From contig NC_135505.1 in the NCBI RefSeq assembly GCF_052857255.1, positions 140,528,343 to 140,592,342 of the forward strand: 64,000 nucleotides of DNA, in the 5' to 3' direction. The notes under the pieces are model-generated. The model was given only the letters and a program-made list of their open reading frames with translations, had not been told where the DNA came from and did no database searches. The stretch comes from Amblyomma americanum (Eukaryota > Arthropoda > Arachnida > Ixodida > Ixodidae). The first letter of the stretch is position 1. Each line of letters begins with the position of its first letter. A program made the position numbers and the translations under genes. Positions 36,901 through 48,900 of the stretch are shown piece after piece.

Positions 36901-39900
36901 GCTCAGCAGCCAAATGCCATAAGTGCTAAACAAAAGCTGAAGGTTGATCTAAAGTCGAACGAAATGTAAAAGGCACTGAACGTCCACGACACCTTTGTCT
37001 GCCGCGGAAGGCAGTGGAGTCAGGTGCCGCACATCCGCAATGTCTCCGGGCGGGAAAGCGCGGTTGAAAGATGCAAAGAAACGCCGCAGAAGCACCGAGA
37101 GGTGGCGCCGGGACATCTGGAATCCGATGCGGAGTCCGACGAGGTACAGCGTGTCAGCAATCTTCCTTGTGAGGACCTGGCGGCTGGCTACCCCTCGCGG
37201 AAAGCAGTGCTGGATTGATGAGGCCAGTTGCACCAGTGGGTACAGGATGTTCTTCAGCACCACCTCCTTTTGACAAGATGAGCAGAAAAATGGCAGACAA
37301 GGCCACCACAAATTTTAAATATAGAACTTTTAAAGAAAAAAAAAAGGAAAAAGCTTGTGACCTCCCTTTCCAGCAAGCAGTTTTCTGGTACTATATAAAC
37401 AATCACTTGACAAACTATAAAGATAGTAATAAAAAAATATGCTAACAAAGGTACCGTTATTATCGAACAGGACAACATTAACAGAAAAACAAATTCAAAT
37501 GTAAAAACACCAATCTACTAGCTTCTGGATAGGAGATACAGGCAGCATCAATTAGCACTGCTGAACAGTCGTCACCGTGATTCCGAAGTGAAAATAAGCT
37601 GAAAGCACCCATGGCTAACAGAAACCCATCCTGCACAGGCCACAGTGTGAAACAAGCATTGGCCTCCTGAACCAGCACCTTTAATTAGTGTGCGATAATG
37701 CAAACAAATTGTACAAACTGTTGTCACACATCATCACCACAAGTATGGTAAACTTCATATTTAATAAACACACACAAGATCAGCAACCCGAGCTGCAACG
37801 CGAGTGGGATGATCCCTTCCCCGCACCTTCGCGAGACCGGAAGACAAAATGCCGGCTGTGGAATGCCGCCCGAAAAGCAATGTTCACGACAAGTCACTGG
37901 CCTCTAGAAGGCGTGAAAACGAAATCAAGGTTTTAGACGCCCCCAGGGTGAATGGGGCACTGTGCGCGGTGTGATTGGGTGGGATGGCATTGAGGCAGAT
38001 GTATCTGTTGAACACTTGCTTAAGATACGCAGTTTCTAGGTTCAAACTGACGAAAACTGAGAACAATCAAAGCAGTCGCTGCAAAACAACCACAGCAGCG
38101 CACGCGGGCCACAACTTCGCATGCTCCGCTATCCTCTACAGGCCGGGCTGCTGCTGTGTGTGCTGCACTGCCTATCGGAGTGATCTAAAATGAGAGGATC
38201 ACTACCAGTCGCGTTCAAAGGCCACTGCATTGTGGAACAACGCAAAGAAGTACTGTGTGGTTCTGCAATTCATTTTCAGACCCACAAACGCACTGTGACA
38301 GCTCTCGATGGCCGTCAGCACACTCATTTTATGCAAGGCCTAGCATTACTGTGCGCGGTCCTTTGCTGCGTGCTGGCAGTCGGTTCTACGAGGAAAGAGC
38401 AAGTTTACCCATGTGACATGTGCAAGATACTGCCATTTGGGAATTTCGCAATGTTTAGCTGTGGGTTTAGATCAAAAGAAAATTTGTTTCTAAAGGTTTA
38501 GCAGCTTCGAATACTGAAACTGCAGTGCGAAACCAACAGATACCTGACGTCACGGGCACCATGATGGTGAACCATACATTGCTTTGGCAGTGCAGGCCAG
38601 AACAGGTTTCAAAAAGTGGTTTACAGAAATGTGCACCTTCTCATAGTGCTCCTGGTTTGCCAGCAGCATGGCGGCTGCTGTGACACTGAGATAAGCTCTG
38701 TATAGCAAATACTATTTGCACAAAGTATTCAGAGTTCCCAATATTTGCATGCCCCTACCATTAATCCCACACCCTTTTAGTTGCCCCTTGTCACTTCAGT
38801 TTAAAAAAAATATTTTTCTATCTAAATCAAAAGAAAAAGCGTCAAGAAGGGCCAGTTAATTTAGCAACACAAAGCACAAACTGTAAATTTTCTACTAGCA
38901 TGCACGAAGTTGTGTACAAAGCCTTACAGCGGTTGGAAAATGCAGCATCGAAATGCCAGGATTTGTGAAATAAACACCCAAGAGATTGTGGAATCACTTT
39001 CTGTTTCCAAGATGAACATGACACTAGAACCCCACAAAACGAGTCTGCACGAAAACAGAGGCCACGCTTGTGCTTGGACAGAAAGCAGAACACAGCTGAC
39101 TTCCAGAGGCCCTGTCCTACTAAAATATAAACGCCAACTTGTAGCGATATTATTACTGGTGACAAAAATCAGACAGTATTAAAATGACAGGGGAAAAAGC
39201 TACCAAGTTCGCTGTTTAGAGAAATATTACTTACAGTATTTGATATCAGACATAATCCCAGTTGCAATATGAAAACTGCTATTCGTGCCCCGAAACAAAT
39301 AAATCACTGTTAAGTGTAGCCCGATGAAATCTAAGGTTCGACGAAATCTCATCTGGTCGGGTGAATACATTGGCGAAAATAACGAAGCGCCGACCAAAAG
39401 GTGTTGTCAAAATGGAAGGACGTTTCAACTTCCACACGGAAGTCTTGTTCACTGAAGGAAAAATTTCGCATGCAAAGCTTAAGTACGTTGTGCTAATCGT
39501 CGCAGGCATCTAGCGTACGAGGGCGGTAGATTGCCGATAGCGTCTGATCTGTTGTCTGGATAAACAAAGACTCCAGATATTGGCGTGACATCCAGTTTTT
39601 CTCACGGCCGATAATTGCCGCTTCTTCCCAAGCGATATCATGCTTCGTGTTTTCAGCGTGTTCAGCCAGTGCGTTGGAACAAGCCTTCTTTTTCTTGACA
39701 TCATTCTTGTGCTCATTCAGCCGTCTTTCAAAGTTTCCGCTTTCACCTATGTAGGAGTGATCGCAGTCTGAGCAGGGGATTTTATAAATTACTCCGGGAA
39801 ACTTTTCCTTTTTTAGCTTGTCCTTTACGGACACCAACTCGTGACGAAGCTTGCACGCAGGCACGTGAGCTATATGCACATCGTAGGTGCGAAAAACGCG

Positions 39901-42900
39901 GGCCAATGACTCGCTCACGGCAAGGTAGGCGAACGGGCTGAGCTGGTCTCGTTGTCTGCTGTATTACAGCGTTCACGAAGTGCTGTGGGTAGCCACAATT
40001 GTTGAGCTCGCGTCGCACTTGGCGTATGTCAGAGGCTTTTTCTTCGGGTTTCGAGCATATTCTTTCCGCACGACGGACGAGGGTAGAAACGACGGAGCGC
40101 TTATGGCACGTAGGATGGACTGAATTAAAGTGAAGGTATTGGCCTGTGTGCGTGTCCTTTCTGTACACCTTGAATGATAGGCGGTCATCACGTCGCTCCA
40201 CCATGACGTCCAGAAAAGGAAGACGGCCAGAAATCTCCTCCTCGACGGTAAACTGGATGGAATCTTCCATGCTGTTCAAATGGATCGTGAAAGCAGCCAA
40301 GGCATTCTTTTTGATTATGCAAAAGCAGTCATTAATGTACGGGAGCATCTATCTCGGTCACAACCGCAAACCTCACAATGGAAGCATTGGAAAGCCGCGC
40401 TTTGGTTTCGTTCGAGCCGCGCCCGAAGGTCTTCCTGCGGTACATTGATGACTGCTTTTGCATAATCAAAAAGAATGCCTTGGCTGCTTTCACGAACCAT
40501 TTGAACAGCATAGAAGATTCCATCTAGTTTACCGTCGAGGAGGAGATTTCTGGCCGTCTTCCTTTTCTGGACGTCATGGTGGAGCGACGTGATGACTGCC
40601 TATCATTCAAGGTGTACAGAAAGGACACGCACACAGGCCAATACCTTCACTTTAATTCAGTCCATCCTACGTGCCATAAGCGCTCCGTCGTTTCTACCCT
40701 CGTCCGTCGTGCGGAAAGAATATGCTCGAAACCCGAAGAAAAAGCCTCTGACATACGCCAAGTGCGACGCGAGCTCAACAATTGTGGCTACCCACAGCAC
40801 TTCGTGAACGCTGTAATACAGCAGACAACGAGACCAGCTCAGCCCGTTCGCCTACCTTGCCGTGAGCGAGTCATTGGCCCGCGTTTTTCGCACCTACGAT
40901 GTGCATATAGCTCACGTGCCTGCGTGCAAGCTTCGTCACGAGTTGGTGTCCGTAAAGGACAAGCTAAAAAAGAAAAAGTTTCCCGGAGTAAATTATAAAA
41001 TCCCCTGCTCAGACTGCAATCACTCCTACATAGGTGAAAGCGGAAACTTTGAAAGACGGCTGAATGAGCACAAGAATGATGTCAAGAAAAAAAAGGCTTG
41101 TTCCAACGCACTGGCTGAACACGTTGAAAACACGAAGCATGATATCGCTTGGGAAGAAGCGGCAATTATCGGCCGTGAGAAAAACTGGATGTCACGCCAA
41201 TATCTGGAGTCTTTGTTTATCCAGACAACAGATCAGACGCTCAACCGTAACATCGGCAATCTACCGCCTTCGTACGCTAGATGCCCGCGACGATTAGCAC
41301 AATGTACTTAAGCTTTGTGTGCGAAATTTTTCCTTCAGTGAACAAGACTTCCGTGTGGAAGTCGAAACGTCCTTCCATCTTGAAAACACCTTTTGGTCGG
41401 CGCTTCGTTATTTTCGCCTAAGTGTAGCCCAGTCTGAGCAAATGATGCAAGTTCAATATGTACACACCTGTGAACATAGCACCTAAAAGAAGCATGACAA
41501 TTATAGATTTTTAAATATGGTGCAAGGATATTGGCGGCCATAGAGTGCCATGGCATGAATTGCTACTCAAGGTAGGGTCAAAGACCCATTTCTCCAAGCA
41601 TTTCACCCTAAAGAACCTGAGCACCAGGCCAGGTGGGTACTCGCATTTAAAAGAAAGTACAACCCTCAAGTAAAAGCTGATAACGACAATAAGCACTGAC
41701 CTGAAGCTGGCTCATGAGAGTTGTGTCGGATAGGAATGGCAACACATGCTTGACCATCGTAATGGCTCCAATAAGGCCAGCTTCCAAAGTTTCCGTAAGG
41801 TGCTTCTTGCACATACACAGCTGTGAAAAGCATACAGAAATGAAAAGGTGATAAGAATGACCTGAAGCGAGGATGACCAGGGGAAAACATGCTGCACATT
41901 GCTAACAAAAACAGGCTGGTAAAATGAAAGCGTTGGCAAATTAAATCCGCCAGGAACTTCGAATCAGTTCATAAGCGCTGTTATAACCTTCCAAGTCAAT
42001 TGTTAAAGAAGTACTTAATGCAGAAAAGCTTGTGAAAATTTCATAGACACAAATTCGAATCCGTACTTTATGAAACTCATGTGTGTCTACACTTCAGGGG
42101 CGACACTTTGAGGGGCGACAGCTCAGTGGCAGTTTTCCCTCACAGTCGTCAACACACAAACCGCGAGATTCCCCGTGCCACTGCTTAACAACTCGGCGAC
42201 AACTTGGCAAGCCAGCTTTAGAAATCAACTTTTGCTTGCGATTTTTGTTCAAAGATTGTACCATTTAACTTCTGTTACATTTTTTATTGGCATCAGCATT
42301 TCCTTGTGCGATTAAGCACTGCTATAAGTGCTTTACGAGTAGTTAACTACCATTAACGTGTTAATTACTACCAAATCAAATGCTCAGGCTGACAGAAAAA
42401 AAAAAAAGCCAAGGCAAACACCAAGTGACTTATGACCGCATAGCAATGTACCACATTATATCACCGAAAAAAAAAAAGTTATACATCCGTACGGAATAAT
42501 ATTTCCGGAGAAAAAAAAGAAAACTGCATTCATAAATAAACACTAAAAAAAGTCCACCGAATTTTTTAAAAGCAAACCGCAAAATCCAACCCCTAGTTAT
42601 AACGTACTATACTAATGACAGCCATGCAGGCAATTCGCATTAAAAAGCAGCTACACAGTAACGCCACCTACCAGTTCGACAGCATGGGGTAAGTACTGCC
42701 GTGTAATGAAGCTCTCCCCATAGAGCATTGCGAGGTTTGCTAGCGTCTCGAGAACCTTTGCAGCTGTCTGATCCCCAATCACACCCTGCTCAAAGAGGCT
42801 CACATCTGGAAAGATAGATGAGCCAGATAAAATGAAACAACCATGTTACTGCAGCTCTTGCAAACCAAACCAGCCCCTATTACGAGCCACAAATTGTTCT

Positions 42901-45900
42901 ATTACATTTTACTACAGAGGCACCAGTGTCATTTGAGGGTAACAACCTGCCGTTATGCCCTGAAAAAAATCGCAGCATAAAGAAAGCAAGACACCTGTGT
43001 TAGCAGGGTCATAAACTGCCAGCTGAATATACTTAAGAACATAGTGGCATGCAACCAGGCAATACAGCACATCCATTTATTTTTCAAACGGAAATAACAC
43101 AATTTTAACAGATGTTCAGAGCTTTCCCTGTGCTTTTGCATGCATTCCACTAACGAGAACAAGTTGGCGATCTGCGAGGCCATGCTTGCATTGAATGGTA
43201 CAAGTCTCCTTTCACAGAGACGGTAGTGCTTTCGGATCAAGATGATGCCACTGCGCAGTCAGTCACTTCAGACGGCACAGAAAGTTCTCCCAATGTGTTG
43301 CACAGATGAATTAGGACCAGATGGAAAGAATCAGAACAACCTGGCAATACCATCTGCTTTCGGCAAATGCCCACTGCTACAAGTAACCTTGCTATGGAAG
43401 CTACGTTAGTAATGATTCACAAAGAGTTTCAGACTACTACTTCCATTTTCCTCTGGTCCTGTATATTGAGCCATTTGCAACAACGAATACGGGAGAACCT
43501 CAACGATACGAATTTTGCAACGTCACAAAGAGTATTTATACGATAAAAAACTAACAAAATAAATAGACTGAAGCGTGGGAAATACTTCCACACAAATGAA
43601 TTTATGGCTGACAAGATTTGTTCATCGTTTCTGTGAACATACTTAATAGTAAACCTCAGAGGCTTCCATGGGGTGCATCAAGTAACGAGGGTGGTATAAA
43701 AAGATAAGCAACAATGGTGGCAAACCACTGTGTAATTTGTAAGTACGGAAAAAAACTAATGCTGCCAGGGAAGGTTACCACACAGACATAACAGCAGAAG
43801 AAGCAAGGCAATCAAACAGCACAAAAATTCATTGTTACTGCATGGCAAATTTTTTTCTTTCATGTCCCCTTTCATGTTGCACCAACAGAACGCCTTGGAA
43901 GGGAATTTTGAGTAAATATACAAAACAACAAAAAAAACTAGGCAATGGCTCAATGAAAACATTTGGTGAGAGCTGTCATGTCTCTCCACTTTCTCCCCCA
44001 GCATGGCTTCCTTTGGCAGATAGATTTCCATAACTGAAACGGGCTTCAGTTACACAACCCAGGGTGGGCCCCTATCAACAGCTCTCGCTGTAAAATAACA
44101 ACATAAATTTTGACAAAGAAAAAGCGTGAAAACAAAATTTTGACAGAACTGGCTCCCTGGTTGGGTCTGATAACTTTATTCCAGAATCCCAATGTTTCAG
44201 AGCTGGCTTGACTCCAAAACGTCAGGATTTTCAAATGAAAAAAGTTTGGATGGACGTGTCTCGCAGTTTACTATGTATATAAAAAAAAACCCTCATCGCT
44301 ACCCACCCTTTCATCACACTTTCAGACTGCACTTCTTTCCTCCAGTCGCCTCCCACTGTATGCCAATAATAATAATAATAATTGGTTTTTGGGGAAAGGA
44401 AGGGGCGCAGTATGTCTCATATATCCTTGGACACCGAACAGCTCCGTAAGAGAAGGGATAAAGGAGGGAGTGAAAGAAGAAAGGAATGAAGAGGTGCCAT
44501 AGTGGAGGGCTCTGGAAAAATTTCCAGGCATCTTTAACGTGCACTGACATCGCACAGCACACGGGCGCCTTTGCATTTCGCCTCCATAAAAACTGTATGC
44601 CAATCCATTTCTAAAACAAACAAACGGGTCAGAAGGTGTGGCTCCTTGTGACCCACCGCCCTCGAGCAGGGAGCCCTTGGCCGGGCTCAGCTGCTGCGGC
44701 CCCAGGTAGCACAGGGTGAGCATGCGGAGCAGGTTCCGGCTCAGGTGCTTGGCCGTCAGCACCGGCCCCAACCGGTGCGCCAGCCACACGACACTCTCCG
44801 CAGCGATGTCGCTGAGGCTGCAGCCACCGCCAGCACTCTCCCCGCTGGACTCCTGAGCGGTGATCTCGTACGTTTCCTGGCAACATTTGGGGAGGGTGGG
44901 GTGAGGGTGAGAGTGAAAGCTTCTCCCGCCTGAGACCACTTTCAATAGGTTACCGCATTCTAATGATAATGGCACTACTTTCACTGAAAACAGAGCTTTT
45001 ATAAGCACGGAAAAGGGTAAAAAAATGAAATACAGGTGGCGCCACCCTTGTCTGTTTTCACAAGCAAGCTGTGGTGCATCGAGACAGATTTTTCCGCGCA
45101 GATCCCCGAGCTTGGGAAACACTGCCTCTAAAAACGAGTATTCGAGCTTAAAACAACGGGAAACGTAGTTTTAGTATTAGAACGAAAGGAGCCAGATTTG
45201 AATTCACTTCAAGAAAGCCAAAGCAGTCGGGGAGTTCTTTTCGATACGGACATCACGGACAAATTTTAAGACCCAATTTTCCTGCTGCGAGCGTGTTCTT
45301 TGCTGCCAGACAAATGCCAACATAGAAAGGGCCAAGCAACCAATTTTGACTAGGAATAAGAAAACTAGAGCGCTTGCTGCGTCTTGTTTCACTTGACTGC
45401 CGCCTTCACTGTCATGCAGTTCAACCCGTGCAGTTTTTCAATGCTCCGTTTCTGAAACCCACGATGATCGCCCCACCAATGCCCACTTTCCTATACTAAG
45501 GACCGGCAGCATTTTTTGGCCATGCCATTAAATTATAACCTTTCAGAAAACAAATATGTTTTTCTTTTATTTCCTTTTACACCTGGTATAAACTTTGGAC
45601 AAAAGTTCCTGCAATTAAGCTATGAGCCGGAAACTGCGCACAGAAAAAGGAAAAATGATGCCAGGGCTTACTGTAACTGGAATGCTGGAGATGGTCGGCC
45701 CCTGTGGCGATGGATCTGGCACCTCGGATTCAGAACGGTCCGGACGACTTGTTACACCTGGTTGCTCATCACTTGGTTGCTTGTCACTAGATGGCGGCCA
45801 AGTCGTGCCTTCAGGAAACGTCCCCGTCTCCTTGGAGCAAAAAGACAAACCAGAGAAATGGAGGTGCAGTTTGGTCTATTATGAATACAAATCTTTGCCA

Positions 45901-48900
45901 AGAGCCATAAGTTTTTTTTTGTGTGTTTTTCACCACAGTACAGGCATTTCTGGTTGTCGTTCCACTCTGCAACTGCTGCCTTGCCACTTTGTTAACAGGG
46001 CAGGTATCACTTATGGTGCAGAATGCTATACTGAACAGGGGAAGAAACTGGACATCTGACTTGCGGTTTTTCCAAGCTGTACAGAAGCTTTTCTGTGCGG
46101 AAAAAAAATTGTTGGCAGATTTTGAATAAACAGCGCGAACAAAGACGAGCACAAAAGACAAGAAAGCGAACGACACGGTGCTCGTCTTTGTTCGCGCTGT
46201 TGGCAGAGCCTCCAAAGGGTAACCCAACCAAGTTAGCTTCACCTTTAATGTCTGTTTGAGGTGTAAGTTAGAAGCACAGGCATAAAATGCCCAATTCTGT
46301 CTTACAGACAATGACAAAGGTACCGTTTTTTCAGTGCCGCCCGCCGCTCTGTCTTTCGTGGCCTCCGGAACTACCGCCAGCGCCTTCAGAATGATGCTAA
46401 AGAATCTGGAAAGTTCTCTCTCCATCCTTACTAATAAACCGAGTAGCATTTATTCAGTTCAGCATTAAATAATTGTTGTAGCAGCTTTTTGTGCCTTCAC
46501 GAATGCTTCCCTCTATGTTGCACCCAAAATAGCGTACTCCACTACATTTCGCATGTGTTGCAATGACTTATTCCTCCACTGACTATCTAGGATTTGCATT
46601 ATAATGTTCTCATTCTTGCATGTTTCTACACTTAGCCTCAGGTATTGAATTTATACCAAGTTATAACTAGCTTGTTGATAGCAACATACTACAACCAAAC
46701 CTCAATAAAATAAACACTGATATCACAAGTTATTGGCCATATTGAACTGTCTCGAAATATTTTTGACAAACATATTAAATTCAAACTTTATATACTGAAC
46801 GCGATTGGCCATGAAATGGATATATCGAACTATCGAGCGCCAAGCTGTGCCTGCTTGAATGGCGGGCATCTGACTTTGCCTCACTACAAGAGTGACTAAT
46901 GGTGGTGCGGCATGTGTTTGTGCCACAATTCATGCTTTATCTTGCACATGCCTACAGCGTTAAGGAGGATATATATACAGCGTGAACAGTTGGTAGCCAG
47001 GCAGTTGGCACTCATTTGCACCTTCCGCATCCGTCGATGTTGCCCCGGGACCGGCGGCATGGTCGGTTGTGGCCTCCCGGCAGCCATCCTGTGCTCACGT
47101 CAGCTGCCACTGAGGTGGTGAAAACTACGCTAGCTTTCGTTCTGGTGGTCCATTTTTCACGAGACGCCACTGTAATACGAGGAAGCCACCCTAGCTGGCG
47201 TCTGAGCAGCAGCCGCCACGTGCTGGCAGTGCTGTGCAGGGAAGCCAACCAAACGTTTGTTTGGTGCTCAGTACTTTGTAGCCCCCTCCCCCAAAATAAC
47301 TGCAAGCCGCTTCAACACGGCACTAAAGCTTCTGAAAAGGGCTCCCCCAGTTGCCGCCCTATCAATGACTAAATTTCACTTCTAGTGCGTTAGTTTTCGG
47401 CAAAATTTTATATTACAAATTTTGGCTAAATCAAACTATTTTGCGATTTTTTTCACGTGTTTCGCTATAGCGAGGTTCGGCTGTAAACCTTCTAAAGAAG
47501 ACCTTCATGAGCATGTTGACTAAATTAAAAATTGTTAGGGGCTTAACGCCAAATAGAAGTGCGAAAGCAGGTGTTCATTCTTCAATTGGAGGGACACTTA
47601 AGCTCCACCTTAAGGGTATGACGTAGTAATACCATTAGTGGGTTAATGCGCAGTGGTTAAGAGATGCGCCACAGTACTGGAACGTGGCTGTTCCTATCAC
47701 AGCCAGCGGTAGGGATTGTGCGACCCATGTTGCTCTGCCCGAGCAACCTCTCATGCAGCTAACCCGACGCGCTTCTGAACTTACCCGAGCTTACCTGGGT
47801 AACACAGGTAAGCTTGGGTAGTAACTCGGGTTGCATGGCAACGGCACAAGATCCTAAATATGTATAGTGACAAGATTCTTGGTTGGTGCTGGTGAGCGTA
47901 CGAGTGATTTCGCACTAATAAATAAATAGGTTAGTAAGGGTCTCCTGAACTGTCACCACTTTAGTCACTAAACTGTGCTGCTCTTGCACGTGTTCTTCAC
48001 AAAATTTTACGCCACAGATTCTGGCTCCATTTCACACTTCGTGACCTGCTCTCTATGATGGGACTGGACCTAAGACAGTTTGCGTACCTTTCGCTCAAAC
48101 GGGTACGATGACGAGGACTGCTCCAGCTCTTGATCCTGGTCAAGCTCAAACATCTCCGGCTCGCCGAATGTTGTCGGTTCCGGCGAAGCAGATGGCAGTG
48201 CGTCACGCTCGGAAGAACTTCCGTGGGGGCCACGCATTGGAGATGCTTCCCGCGACGCTGCGCTGGTTTGATGCAAGGGGTCTAGCTCCGCATTGTCCAA
48301 ATGCGAGCCTTTCCGCACAACGCCTGGCATTTCACTGCAAAAGCAAGAAGGGATGAAGCATGCAGCTTGTTGAAAGGGGGTATGTCACTGAGCTCATTTC
48401 TAAAAACGATGCGAACAGGCAAAGACAAGTTCATGTCTAATACACAGGTTCTGAAAGTGAGGAGTAAGCGGGGCTATGAACAACTCTTCAGACCTTAGCA
48501 AAAGTTTCATTTGTAAGTGCTAAGCTTTTAATGCCGAAATTAAGAAGGAATCAAAGCAGACAATCATTACCTCCACATCATGCTAGCTAACGTACTCACA
48601 ATCAAAAGCTAATATCAAAATTTCATTAGCACTGCTGAAATCTGAGAAATCAGTGTTGACAATTAGCAACAATCACCATTTGTTCCCTTTTGTGCATCTA
48701 TTCCATGTTGCGTAAAAAGCCAAATCAAATGCTTCGAACCAACTCGAAGCCTCCAACAGACACTTCTTATTTAAAAGCGCAGCTCTTAGGCACCTGTTCA
48801 GGCACTAAGTGGCATGCCTCGGCCTCGAAGACATGCGCGGCTTCTCAGCAGCTTCTGAAAGCCATAGGGGGGGGCTCCCCAAGGCTGGCAAGACTGAGAA

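Larger units (their letters stand above)
39311..41430. mobile_element. Head-to-head dimer of Penelope-like element, with target duplication
   Basis: Two 5'-truncated copies of one Penelope-like element point away from each other: left arm on the - strand (39323 to about 40347), right arm on the + strand (about 40350 to 41418). The 12-bp repeat TAAGTGTAGCCC occurs at 39311-39322 and 41419-41430, directly outside the pair. Each arm carries the end of the reverse transcriptase and a GIY-YIG endonuclease. It lies in the intron between WDR81 exons 15 and 16. Confidence 0.9.

Noticed and set aside
44629..44933. GC-rich open frames on both strands
   Set aside because: Shadows of, and read-through around, WDR81 exon 13 (44657-44876).
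46130..46200. microRNA precursor
   Set aside because: The arms are perfectly complementary and flanked by a target-type duplication, which fits an insertion better than a miRNA hairpin with mismatches.
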